Assembly (NCBI GenBank): GCA_021397835.1
Contig: JAJFZO010000028.1
Location: forward strand, 496,001-560,000
Length of the DNA stretch: 64,000 nt
Source: Moringa oleifera
Lineage: Eukaryota > Streptophyta > Magnoliopsida > Brassicales > Moringaceae
Direction of reading: 5' to 3'
Shown here piece by piece: positions 45,386 through 58,900 of the stretch; position 1 is the first letter of the stretch; every line of letters begins with the position of its first letter. Below the pieces are notes generated by a model that was not told where the DNA came from, did not search any database, and saw nothing but the letters and a program-made list of their open reading frames with translations. A program made the translations under genes and the position numbers.

Positions 45386-47560
45386 TTTAACAACAATGAT
45401 TAATTGTTTTAATAAATTTATAATTTGATTTATAACAATAATTATATTGATATTTAATGATAAAAAATATTACTAGTAACAAAATATTTTAATAAAAATT
45501 ATTAATAGTTGCATAAATTTACTTTTAGTAGCAATTATTAATTATTGCAAACAACTCAAAGATGAATTTACTTTTAGTGGTAATTATTAATTACTTTAAC
45601 AAATATCATTAAATACGTTTATCTTTATTGATAACTATTAATTGTCATAAATTACATAAAGATTAACTTACCATTAGTGGCAATTATTAATTGTCGTTAA
45701 TAGTTGTAGATAAATATATAATTTTTTGAAGATAATTATTTTATATTTTTATCGATAATTATGATAATTGCCGCTTAGGGCTTTCTTGATTCCAACTATA
45801 CTAGCTTTTGAACAATGATTAGTGAAAACCTTTGGTACCAATTACAATTATCATTAAAATCCAAAACAATTTCCGTTAAATTTTTTTTTTTTTTTGCTAC
45901 TAAACACCTTATCATTTGTAGGTAAATTATAAACTCAAAACGTCTCCATGGAATATGGCTTTCATGGCAATGATAAACATGCTCAAACAAAAACAATTTT
46001 GTCAAATTCAAAGAAAGTAGATACAACTAAAAAATGGTACATTTTTATTTGTTATTATTTGACTCATCCAACTATGGGTATGTTTGTTGGTGTATTGTAT
46101 GGATTTCAGCTAGTGATGTGATTTTTAATGAATTGTAAATTGGTAATGTGAGAATAAATCCAACTTGCTACGAAACTTTCGCAACTGAACATGCTTGTGA
46201 GTTGTGTCTTAACGAATGGGCAACATTGCCTAAATTGTTTCATGTAGACATTTTTTTAATGAATTCGACAAGTTACAATACTTTCTTCTCTAGTGCTCGA
46301 GTTAAGCCTTCTTACTATTGATTCTTTTTATCTTTATTACTTTTAATGACTTGAGGCAAGTAGCATAGTATTAATGCATCAATATAAAGTTAGTCACATA
46401 TTAATCCTCATTTAGAGGGAAAAGATTGCATTTGGTGTTCTTTATAAAGAAGAGTGGTTGTTGAAGAAAATGGAGCCAAGTTTACATCTTCTGCTTGGTT
46501 ACAAGTTTTGTGTGTACATCTGCACTTTGCTAGGGTGATGATAGCCATGGGTACTATGCCTCCATCGATCCTTTGATGCCCACCAAATAGGTAACTTTTT
46601 TAACTTTTACTAAATAATGTGAGTTTAGACCATAAAGGTGATCATGTTACAGTTACCAATTAACATTGATATCATATGTAACCTAATTATATTCTTCTAT
46701 AGCAAATAAGTAGAAAGATATGATTTCATTGAAAATTTTTATTACAGTTATTGTTCAACTTGGTTGAAGTTTTTCTTTTTTATTGTAGATGGCGAGCTCA
46801 AAAGAAACATCATCATTTTGTAGATTTTATTGATTTTAATCACATTTCATTTAGTTTAAGATTATGGAGACAAATATATAACCAAACTCCAATAATATAG
46901 AGTCCATCAAATTGAGTCATTTCCTTAAAACTTTTGTCTTGACTTTTATAATCTAGTTGGTTTATCATAGATGGTGCAAAGGGCATCACCTTCTAAAGAA
47001 TGATTCTCATGATAGCTGCCTTGGTTCATGTTTTATTATATAAAATATAATTTATATATTATTATTTTAAAGTTATCATATTTACTTTAAAAACTTATTG
47101 TATCCAATTATTTTATTTGTATGGCAATTTTATGGATGTTATAATTTGAAATTTTTATGATTAGTAATTTATTAAATTGGAGTAAAGCAAAATAGAAGTT
47201 GGTAAGTTAGATAATTAATTTATTTTGTAATTTTATTAATAAAAATTTGATGCATAATAAACAAATTTAATATATTAAAAATAAAATTAAAAAAAAACAA
47301 GTAAAATATACCACACTCAAATAATATTGAGAGATTTTTTATTAAAAAGTAATTTACTTCAAATCAAAATCATTTATTTCAATTAAATAAACATAATTCT
47401 ACATGTGACAATAACGTAAAACTTTTGTCTCTTAAAATTTTATTTTCTTTGTTCAAAACACCTTAATCTTCTCCTCTAAACCAATCACCATAGATTAATG
47501 TAGTTAAATGAACATCTTCACGCTAAATGAGTAGCTCAAAATATTTTTCTCTTTTTCATT
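45386..47560. other. AT-rich DNA, no recognised gene
   Basis: Apart from the 50-bp repeat at 45,518-45,705, nothing recognisable. A T-run lies at about 45,880-45,894. Short frames (for example 45,796-46,026 minus) lack any signature. Confidence 0.45.
45518..45705. repeat. About 50-bp tandem repeat, four decayed units
   Basis: The core TTTACTTTTAGTRGYAATTA with following TTAATT starts near 45,518, 45,567, 45,618 and 45,668, that is 49-51 bp apart. Weak further copies may precede it. Such TTTTAGTGGCAATTATTAAT cores resemble subterminal repeats of some plant DNA transposons; that link is only a suggestion. Confidence 0.65.
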
Positions 47561-47569
47561 AAATTTTTT

Positions 47570-50500
47570 ATTATATTAATTATAATATAAAAATAATTTT
47601 TATTTTTTTATTAATATGTTTTTTAAAATAGTTAGATTTTATTACGAAAAATAATTATATTATATTATTTATATTATAACTTAATTCATTATATAACTTC
47701 GTCAATCAAAAATAAACAAAACACTCATTAATTAAATGCCAAAAAAAAAATAAAACTCTTGAAGATGAAAAAAATAAACATAAAAATTTATAAATAATAT
47801 TAATGCAAAAAAAACGTGATATCTTTATAATAAATTAAATAAAAAAATTATAAAAGGTAATACTAATTTATATTTATGTTCATCAAACAGTTACGAGAAT
47901 TTTAAAATTTACATTCAAATAATAATGGACTTAATCTAATTTTTACATTATTTTTATTTTTTAAAAAATATAATCTAAAATTAAGAAATATAAAATACAA
48001 ATTATGCCATGAGTTAACCATTAGTAATCTAATATTTGATTGAGGCATAGAAAAAAATAAAAAAATGGTTTTCGTAATTTTTTATATATATACATATTAT
48101 AATTTATTATCCATTAAAAGTTTTTTTAAAATAAAAATGTGAAATAGTTTTAATTTTATGAAAAAATAAAACGATAACTTTTGATATTATCACAAGAGAA
48201 AAAAATAGCTTTTTTTTTTTAAACTTCTTTATTGAGTAAATTTGAATTGCTAGTTTTCCTTCATCACATACAAAATATATCAATTTAGAAAAACAATAAG
48301 AACTCAAGAGAAAACTTAGGAATAGTATATTTTTCAAATAAAATGTGCTTGTCAATTTAAAAATGATAATTATTTTTTAAAAATTATTAAATATCTTTAT
48401 ATTACATTTACTATCTTCAAATCAAGGTTCTTCTTAAATTTTTAGAAATTATCAACAAAATTGGTACATATTTTGTCCAAATTGTGAATAAAATGGAGTG
48501 AAAGGAAGAAGGAATGATCAATGGTGGAATTCATATAGGTTTTGCCTTCTCCTATATGCTTTTAATGTTCATTCTCCAAATAGAATCCATCTTTCTCTGA
48601 TCAAGGATTATCCATTTTCTCCTCTATGCTTTTACTGTTCATTCTCCAAACAGAATAAAATTATATGTTCGCTATTTAATGGTTTCTTACATTTTACCCT
48701 TATTGTGAAACAAAGTATTATAAAGAAATGTCTTAAAGGTAAGAAAGTAACTGTAATTATTATAGCCATTTTTTGTCAATATATACAAATTAGATCCTTG
48801 CTTCAAGATGAATGAAGTTTTTCTTTTCACAATGAGAAAGATTTACCATTGTATGGTTGGTTCCTAAAGAAATGATGAACCAAAAAATGATGGGAGCGAA
48901 ATACTTGGTGGTGCATATGATGGCATGCGAAGCATTTTTTTTTTATTAGTATGCCATGAATAAAGCAATCAACTATAAAGAACCACTTTAAATAACATTA
49001 TTATCAAGTCCTTTATTTTTACTTAACTAATTGTGCTTTCGATCAGTATCAAATGAATTTACAATATGTTTTAGTTACAGTGAGAGAAAAGGTCATAAAT
49101 CATCCATATCATTACTTCATAATAATACTACAACACTCTTGAATAAGTCTACCGATGAATTTTGTTTATTCTTATTTTTTAATGGATATCTTTGCGGGAA
49201 AAAGATTTCCTTAGACCATTTAATAAATAGTTTAAAAATAATTTTATACTTTTTATATTAATTATAATATAAAGACAATGTTTCATAATTTTATTAGTAT
49301 TTTTTAAAAAATAAATTAAAATTTGTTAAGAAAAACAATTATATTATATTGTTTATATTATAGCTTGATGCATTTTATAACTTCATCAATCAATATAAAC
49401 AAGAGATTCATCAATTAAATGCAACAAAAAAAAAAAAACACCTAAGATGAAAAAATAAACATAAAAATTTATACAAAACATTAATGCAAAATAAATATGA
49501 TATCCTTTAATAAATTAAAAATAAAAAAATGATAAAAAAGTAATATTAATTTATATTTATGTTAATCAAATTAGTTACAAGATTTTTAAAATTTTACATT
49601 TAAATAATGATGAATTTAATCTAATTTTTTACATTTTTTATTTGTTTAAAAATATAATTTAAAATTAAAAAGACTTAAAATAAAAATTATGCCATGAGTT
49701 AAGCTTTACTAATCTAATATTTGATTGAGGCATCGAGAAAAGGAAAACAAGATGGTTTATTCGCTTGTGTATATATATATATGTTAAATTTATGATCCAT
49801 CAAAAGTTTTCTAAAATAAAAAAGTGAAATAGTTTTAATTTTTTGAAAAAAAAAGAAAACAAAAGCTTATTTTTTTTGAACTTTTTTATTCAGTAAATTT
49901 GAATTGCTAGTTTTTCACCGTCATATAAAAAATATATCAATTAAAAAAATAATAAGAACAAAAAAAGAAAACTTAGGTGTATTATCTTTTTTAAATAAAA
50001 AAGAGTTGTTAAGTTTTAAAAACAAAAATTATTTCTTAAAAGTTATTACATAATTTATTTAATATATATATTATTAAAAAATAATTTAATAAATGGTGCT
50101 CAAAGTGAAAATATAACGATTTAACTCAAAGTGAAGGCCCAACGATCCAGCTTAAATAAGGACCTAATTGCCAACTCGATTAAATACTATAACAATCACA
50201 TCAGTAATTTTGTATACAAATACTTTCTTCTTTTAATGTCACAACCTAAACATTGTTGAAATTTTCATAATTTGCAAATGATATTGAAAGGGACAAAGGA
50301 AAGAAGAGGCATGTTTAGCAAGGTTGGCTCATAGGTAAGGACACCTAGGCAATGACCTAAGGCCCCATTTTTAAATTGGGCCTTATTTTAGTTTATAGTT
50401 TTTAATTTTTAATAATTTTTTAAATAGATAAATATTTTTATAAATTTAATTTTTAAACTTATTTTAAATTTGTAATAGAAACAAAATTTTATTTTTAAAT

Positions 50501-50870
50501 TTTCATTTAACTCCAACAATATTTTACTTTTTTATCATTTAAAATATAATTATTTTTATTGATTTCTAATATTTTTATAATTTTTTTTACAATTAACGGC
50601 AAGATAAGTTTGAAAAAAATTCTTTTAATTAGTCATCATTTCAATTAAAATTTAGTTATATTGTCTATTTACACAATCATATTAAATTTATTGTACCCTA
50701 AATAAAGCAATCATCTAAAAAAAAAAAACTTTGAATAACATGACTATGAAGTCCTTTCATTTTTAACTAGTTGTACTCTTGATCAATATCGAGTGAATTT
50801 ATAATATTTTTTAGTTATAGAGAAAAAAGAGGTCACTAACCATTCATATTATTTAGTGATATTGGAATAT
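47570..50870. repeat. Tandem duplication with a unit of about 1.7 kb
   Basis: 47,570-48,360 matches 49,250-50,040 (shared ATGCCATGAGTTAA, TAATATTTGATTGAGGCAT, GAATTGCTAGTTTT). 48,955-49,130 matches 50,695-50,865 (shared AATAAAGCAATCA, AGTCCTTT and TCGATCAGTATC/TTGATCAATATC). Offsets of about 1,680 and 1,740 are consistent with one diverged head-to-tail duplication. No coding potential; frames such as 48,498-48,815 are not kept in the second copy. Confidence 0.75.
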
Positions 50871-50879
50871 GTCATACAA

Positions 50880-52690
50880 AAAAAAAATGAAAAACACAAA
50901 AGAAAAGAATAGAAATTTCAAAAAAATAAAAAAATTATAAAATTATAAAATAATTTTCATAAATTAAATAAATTAAGAAGAAATAAAATAAAAAATTCAA
51001 GAAAAATAAACTTATTAAAAGAAAATAAAAGAAAGAAATTAAAAATGCACAATAAAATTCTAAAAAAATATGTAAGAAAAAAATTTAAAAACTCAAAGTA
51101 ATTGAAAGAAAATAAGAAAAGCGATTAAAAATTCAACAAAAATCAAGAAAATACATATAAAAAAGATAATAGTAAATAAAAAACTCTTTGAATTTTTGTT
51201 TAAAAGACCAATGCAAATCAACATTATTTTTTTAATTTTATAGAATATTTTATGATTCTTCAATTGTTTTAAATTATTTTACATTATTTTATTCTTATTT
51301 TTTAATTTTTTGTTTTTTTAATTATTTTTTAACTTTCTTTGATTTTTTTGTAGATTTTATCACATTTTTTTATTTTTATTTTTTAAATAAATTTTGATAT
51401 TTTATTTTATTTTAATTATTTTTCTAACAAAATCTTTTTTTTCCCACTTTGCAAAGAGTTTTGTTTATTTTCTATTGTCTCTTTTTATATGTATTGTCCT
51501 GATTTTGTTGAACTTTTTTACTCTTTTTTCTTCTTTTTTTTAGTTGCTTTGGGTTTTTTAAAGAAAAATTCTCATATTTATTTTTTTATTTTGTTGAGTA
51601 TTTTTATTTTCTAGTACTTATTTTTTAATGACTTTATTTTTCTTAGTGTTTTATTATTTATTTTTTAGTTTTTTATTTGCTTTTATTTTCTAACTTTGTT
51701 TATAAATTTTTTATATTTTTAATTTTTTTTGAATTTTTATCATCTTTGACTACTTTAATACAAAAAAATAACAAATATTAGACCTCATCAAGTGGTTGCA
51801 ATTTTATTAGTTTATTTGGTTTTAAGTTTCACATTTATTTTGCATTAATGTTATTTATAAATTTTTATGTTTATTTTTTTATCTTTAAGTGTTTTTTTTT
51901 TAATTTTTATGAGTATCTTGTTTATTTTGATTGATGAAGTTATATAATGAATTAAGCTATAATATTACTTATTTTTCTTAACAAAATTTAACTTTATTTT
52001 TTAAAAATATTAATAAAATACCAAAAATTATTTTTATACTATAATTAATGTAAAAAGTATAAAAATATTTTTAACTTGTTTATTGAATGTTCTAAGGAGA
52101 TCTTCCTCCTATCCAGATATTTATTAAAAAAATAAGAATAGATAAAATTTATAAACAAACTTATTCATGTTAGTTTGTTGAATTAAAATAGAAAAAAATG
52201 AAAAAACATAAAAATTATAAAATATAAAAATTTGATAAAATAAAATAAAACAAAACAAAATAAAAGTAACACAAAAAATCTTAAAAACCAAATAAACTAA
52301 AAAATCTAAGAAAAATAAAGTAACTAAAAGAAAATAAGTGAAAAAAACTAAAAATATCTAAAAATAATAAAATATAAATATAAAAAATTAAAAAACTCGA
52401 AGTAAATAAAAGAAATAAAAAATCTAAAAAATCTAAAAAATAAAACAAAAAATATGTATATATATATATTTATTTATTTATAAAGGCAACACTATATAAT
52501 GAAACTCTTTACAAAGCAAAAAAAATAAATTTTATTCAGTAAAATAAAAGATAAAATAAAATAAAATATAAAATATATATATCGAGAAAAATAAAAAAAG
52601 TATAAAAAATAGAAATAAAAAAATAAAATGTAACAAAATCCAAAAAATTCAAAAATAAGGAGAATAATTGAAAAAAAGAAACACCACAAA
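50880..52690. repeat. T-rich repeat family in alternating orientation
   Basis: 50,880-51,180 is A-rich and reads as the reverse complement of the T-rich family. 51,190-51,890 is the direct orientation, with landmarks AACAAAATC..TTTGCAAAGAG at 51,426 and GACCTCATCAAGTGGTTGCA at 51,781. About 51,900-52,080 is the reverse complement of part of the 47.6-kb tandem unit. 52,190-52,690 is again inverted (CTCTTTACAAAGCAAAAA at about 52,504). The antisense frame at 52,492-52,689 is a composition artefact. Confidence 0.7.
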
Positions 52691-54770
52691 AGGTTGGGAC
52701 ATTAATCTCCACTGCAAGGTGTTTATTATTCTATCTATTAGTTTTGTCTTTAGTTTTTCTTCCTTGGTCTCCATATGCTTTTGTTGCTAAATTGGTATCC
52801 TTTGTCAAAGACATTTTAATGCTAATCTCATTTCTCCATTCTTTTTCCCCAACATTAATTTTCTAGTCAACATTAATAAATTAATGCCACATGCTTTTCA
52901 TCCTATTGCGGTATATCTCAAATGACCAATTTAACTCCCACCTTTTTTCATAAAAAATATTGTTATTCCACTTAGTTGTATCTCATTTCTTAGTTTATTT
53001 AGTTGTGATCACCATCCCTTAGATCTTGCATTTTGCAAAGATACGCATAAAATCATGGTACCTTTACTCTTGAATATATATATATATATATATATGAACA
53101 TGAGATATTAGTTAACATAAACAAAAAATCGTTGGATTTAATATAATTATACAAAAATCTCGCATCTTATGATTTTTATTTTTTGATTGAATAGTTTAAT
53201 TTTAGAAAACTATGTAATAAGGTCAAATTCATTAGATAAGGAAGTTTAGATTTAAATGTATGTGGGCATCTATTTACAAACATACATGGACGGTAGAGTT
53301 GTATACAAGATCCATTTAGTATATTATATAATTCAAGTAGCTTTGAATTTTCAAAAAATGCCTGGATCTTGATTAAGATCACAAGGATATGTGTCCCTTT
53401 CATCAAATGTCATGTAGGGTTATTGCTTTCATTATCTTAAGTTTCCTTCCTTGATTTCAATTTTAATATTTTCACTAAAATTAGGTGTGTTAAGTCCGCT
53501 GTTGCTCATTACTACTATTTAAGTTTTCCTATCCCCATTAACTTGGCATATCAACCACCATTTCATTTACTCAAGTTTGCAAAACGAGGAAAATAAAAAC
53601 TATACCGTCCAATTTAAGTCTCTTTTTTGGGAGTGATAAACTTTTGCTTTCTTGTTATTAAATTAATGTATATATTATATGCAAATTATGTTTCAGTTCA
53701 ATTTAAATTGAAAAATCAATATTAACTCTAATATCAATAATTAAAATTTAGTACAATCTTAACACAATTCAAATTTAACTTAAGTACTCCAAATTAAAAT
53801 AAATTACAACATATTAGAATTTAAGAGAAACTCATCACTTAACTTAAATCTATTATATTTAAAAATCACATAAAAACAAAAAGATGATGCCTATAAATAA
53901 AATTAATATTGCTTTTAATTAATTTTTAATTTTAAAAATTATAAAAGTATAAGGTATAGTATTATTAACTTAAGTTATTTTTTCAATCTTTTTCTATTTT
54001 GCAGGTTATTCACAATTCAAGTTTATTTTTTTTTTATGAAAATGCAATCTTGATTATGTTAGTTTGATTTTTTTTTATTATAAGTTAAATATATTTATAA
54101 AATATAAAAAGTCAAAAATTTACTTATTATAAGATGAAACTTATTTGACGTGTTAGGCCTGAAAGAAAAGCTCATGATATGGCTATTAGAATACTACTAT
54201 TGTACTGTAATGCATAATATGTTGGTTTTATGTTCCTTTACTTTATGTTTCAATGATTTCATATATTTACCAAGTTCACTGGTGAACATGCAGGAGTATA
54301 GCGAAACAAATCTAGCTATCAATAAGAAAGATTGCGGTCCTATGTCATAGCATTGAGTAGCCTTTTTGACCACATGGCAATTCTAGATAAACTTAAAACT
54401 AGAGTCCCATTTGAAAACCTCATCGGTATTGAGTCCTCACTTTTGATTTTTTTTTAGTCATGTGGCTTATTACTATTACATCACAACCTAAAAAAGAAAA
54501 AAAAACATTACGCCTTACACAAACATTAGCCATGCTAGGATTGTGCCAGTATGTCACATATCATACTTTCTGCCACCATTGGATTGGCACATCAAACAAC
54601 CTACTTTCAACTTATAAAAATAACCTTCATCACGTTGTCCTTTTTTACCATTTTGTCCTTGAAGATTTGAATTGGCATGTTGTGATTTGCTCTAGCACCA
54701 TTCATGATTCAGGATTATGTTTTGTAGTTATTATTTTTTAATTTTTTTAAAGAAAAAAAATATTCATTGA
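52691..54770. other. AT-rich DNA, no recognised gene
   Basis: Contains a (TA)n microsatellite at about 53,076-53,095. A 93-codon frame at 54,460-54,741 and a 66-codon frame at 54,150-54,350 show no recognisable family. Confidence 0.4.
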
Positions 54771-55999
54771 AGTTTTTGAGCTTACTTGGTTACGAACCCA
54801 CAACTGGAATCATGATCTTAACCAATGGGATCGAATGATCCCTAGGAACTTAACCAATGGCTCAGGTTTGATGATCGATATCTGCTTAGCGACAGAAGAA
54901 ACCTCGTCACCCTCAAGCTCTTCGCAGCCACTACTCCTTGCTGTATCGCCTCCAGCCCTACCACTATGACATCGTCCTTTTTTGACAAACTCGCCAAGCT
55001 CTACATATTAGTGCTCTACTTCGACACTAGCCCTTCCTTCCTTTTCTCCCTCTTTGATTCACATGCCAATTCCCTCAACTTTTTAGACACACCGAGTCAT
55101 CCCGTTCGAGTCGCCTTTGCATTTTTCTTCTCCTCTTTCTCAGCATGTTTCCTTTTTACCTTTACTTTTACGCAAATGGTCATTTAGATGACCTATCATG
55201 ATCGCGATCCTGCTTCGAACCATTTCGATCTGATCTGATTGATTACCGTAATTCGGTCCGAGTTTTAATTAGACTTTTTAGGTGTCTAAGGCATTGTTTT
55301 CCCTATCCTTTGTAATGATCACCTTCTCGGGCTTGTGACTATTGAAGTTCGACTCGTTGACTGATCGATCATTGCGCTCATCGAACTCTCGCCAACGACT
55401 AGTATGTCGACAATGAATATGGGAGAGAATTTTTGGTCTTTTCCTATCAATCAATATCTTTCCACATCTGCCTCTTCCTTTAAGCTCTTTTCTCTTTCCT
55501 TCTCCAATCTCTTCACTTTTAATTCAAGCGACCTATAAACAAGAAATGAAAGAACCTCTCAGATTCTTAAATCTTAATGATATGCAGACGGTACTTTGAA
55601 TCTTTGACGAGAAGAGAGAAAAAGTTTACATGATCAAAATGTCGCGTCGTTAAACCTTGTGATGAAGCTCTTTGACCCGAATCTTATAGAGCTTCTCAAT
55701 CGTGCAAGTGAGGCTGGTCCATTCAACAATGTTTTCGGCCATGAAGCACTGGTTGAGGTCGTTGAACTTGTCCCTGTAGTTCAGTGGAGTAAGCGAAGGG
55801 AGACTGGGCTCCTTCAGCTCTGTAGCTTCATAGTGATCGAGGCATAACTCTTAGTCCCATGCCAGTTAATGGCATAGGCTAAAAGGAGCTCCTCTGAAGA
55901 GCCCCAAGATTGAGCTATATTTTTGTGCTCTTAGCCAAGACACGTTCACATCACCATCGTCATCAAAATCAATGTCATTTGGCTGGCTTTTCTTTTCCT
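54771..55999. other. GC-normal island, possible unrecognised gene remnant
   Basis: Composition rises clearly above the surroundings. On the minus strand, 55,990 down to about 55,640 reads with few stops: DFDDDGDVNVSWLRAQKYSS, ILGLFRGAPF, a stop, then HYEATELKEPSLPSLTPLNY and RDKFNDLNQCFMAENIVEW. On the plus strand 54,890-55,140 has a Ser/Pro-rich frame (SSPSSSSQPLLLAVSPPALP). I recognise neither. It may be a captured or degraded gene or retroelement part. Confidence 0.35.
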
Positions 56000-58900
56000 T
56001 TGCCTTTATTTTTCTTGTTTCGATTATTAAGGTTTGGAACACTTGACCCTAGACCCTTATACTCTCAATCATAAACTTTAGACCATAGACACTAGACCCT
56101 ACACCTTATCCTAAAACTCTACAACCTTAAAATCTAAAACTTAGACCCAAGATCTTAGACCACAAACTCTAGACTTTAGATCTTAAGACTTGGATCCTAG
56201 ATCTTGGATCTAAAACCATAGACCCCACACCTTTGACTTTACACCCTATCCTAAAATCATAGAATCCTTAAACCTAAAATTAAGACCAAAGATCATGGAC
56301 TATAAATGTGAGACCCTAAACACTAGGCCCTAGACCCTAAACTATAAACCCTAAGCGCTAAACCTTAGACCTTAAATTGTGGGTCATAAACCTTAAAGCT
56401 TAGACCCTACACTTTATACCGAGACCCTAGACCTTAAAACCCTAAAATTCTAAACCCTAAACACTAGACTCCTAGACTCCTAAAAGTCGAGACCCTAAAC
56501 CTTGGCTTTTGGACCTTGGACTCTATAACCCTAGTCCTTGGACCTTAATCTTAGACCTTAAAATCCTAAACTGTAGATACTAGACCCTAGACTTTAAATC
56601 CTGAAACCTAAACGCTTGACCCTAAAACCATGAAATCTTATACCTTAGAACCTAAAACTTAGTACCATTAAAACCCTAAAATCTTAGAACCTAAACTTTA
56701 GATCCTTACTCTAGACACTAGAGCCTAAACTCCTATATGTTCGACCTAAACTTTAAAATCTAAACCTTAGATCTTAGGCCTTAAAACCCAAACATATTAA
56801 AACCTTAAGACCATAGGCATTAAACCTTAAAAACGAGACCTTAGATCTTAGACCCTTAAACCCAAGACAAAAGACCCTAGACCCTAGCCTTTAATGCTCA
56901 AGACCTCAAACCCTACACCGTTAAACATTAAACCCTGCACCATTAAATCCTAAACTTGCACCATTAAACCCCAAACTCAAGACCCAATACCTTAAATCCA
57001 AAATTCCTATACTTTAAACCTTAAACAATGGACCCTGGACTCTAGATTCTAGACCCTAAACCCTAGATAAAGGACATAGACCGTAAACCATATATCTTAA
57101 ATCCTAAACCCTAGACCCTATAATTCCAAAAGCCTAGATCTTAAAACCCTAAATGTTAACCCTAACCTTAAAACCTTACCTTAAACCCTAGATCATAATA
57201 CCAAAAACGTTAGACCCTAAATCTGAAACCTTAAACCTAAGACAGACACTACTATAATGTAGTATCCTAGACCCTATACTTTGGAACCCTAGAACCTTAA
57301 ACCTTAAGAACTGGACCTTCAACCTTAGATCTTAAACCTTAGGCCCTAGAATATGCACCCTAAACCCTAGGCCTTAGATTACGACTAGGCCTTAGATCCG
57401 AATTTCTTAACTCGACTAGATTATACCTTACACCCTAGACCCTAGAACCTAGACCTAAGATGCTAAACCCATAAACCTTAGACTTTTAAGCCCTACACTC
57501 TTAAACCCTAAACCCAACTTTAAAACTTTACACCTTGGAGCCTAGACCTTAAACTCTAATTCTTAGACCTTAAAACCATAAAACAATAAAACCTTAAACA
57601 TAGACCCTGGACCCAAAACCCTAAATCTTGAACCCTAAAACCTTACATCTTCAAGAAAAGACCTTAGGCCCTAAACCATAAACCCTAGACCCTAGAACCC
57701 TTAACCTTAAGCTCGAAACTCTACAACCTACACCATATACCTTACACCGAGCACCCTGGACTTAGATCCTAAGACCTTGAAACCATAAAACCCTGAAATC
57801 CTAAAATACTAGACCCGTACCCTAAAGTCGAAAACCTTAAACCTTGAAACCATCGATCATAAAATCTTAAACCCTAAACCCTAGACCTAAACCATGCGCC
57901 TTAGACCCTAGACCAAAGACCTTACACCCTAGGTCCTAGATCTTAGACTTAAAACACTTGATACTAAACCCTAGACCTCAATTCCTAAAGCTAGACCATA
58001 GACCATGGACCTTAATTTCTATACCTTAGACCTAAGATTCTAGACCTACACCCTACCTTAAAACTCAAGATTCTAGACCCTAAAACCTAAGACTAAACCC
58101 AAGAAATTATATACCTTAAACCATAGACCCTAGACCTTTGACCCTACACCCTACCTAAAACCTAAAATCCTAAATCCTAAACCTTAGACCTTAAACCCTA
58201 GGCTCTAGACCCCAAACCCTAGACCTTTGAATCTTAAACCTTGCACCTTAGACTCTAGATCTTAGACCATATACACTAAACCTTAGACCCTAGATCCTTG
58301 AACCCTTTCAACCTTAGATGTTAAACCTTAAATCTTCGACCTAAAACCTAAAAACTAGAACCTAAAACCTAGACCAAAACCTTATCCTTGGATCTAAAAC
58401 CCTAAACCTTAGAATTCTGAACCTTAAACCCTAGAATTAGATCCTAAAACATAAAAACCCTTAAGATCATAAAACCTTCTAACTTAGACTCTAGAACCTA
58501 GATCTTAGATCCTAAAACCCTAGACCCTAAAACCTTAGAACCTTAAAACTTAGACCCTAAAAACTAAACCTTAAACCATAAACCTTAAGCCTAAGATCCT
58601 AAACACTAAAACTTAAACCTTAGACGCTAGACCCTAAACACTAATTTCTAGACCGTAAACCTTGAACCTTGGAGACCTTAGACCTTAGACATTAGACCTT
58701 TAAACTATAGACCCAAAACCCTTGATCTTGGACCCTAAAACCTTAAACCTTAGAATTCTGAACCCTAAACCCTAGACTTAGATCCTAAAACATAAAAACC
58801 TTAAGATCATAAAACCTTCTAACTTAGACTCTTGATCCTAGATCTTAGATGCTAGATCCAAAATCCAAAATCCTAAACTTTATAGGCCTAAATCATAAAC

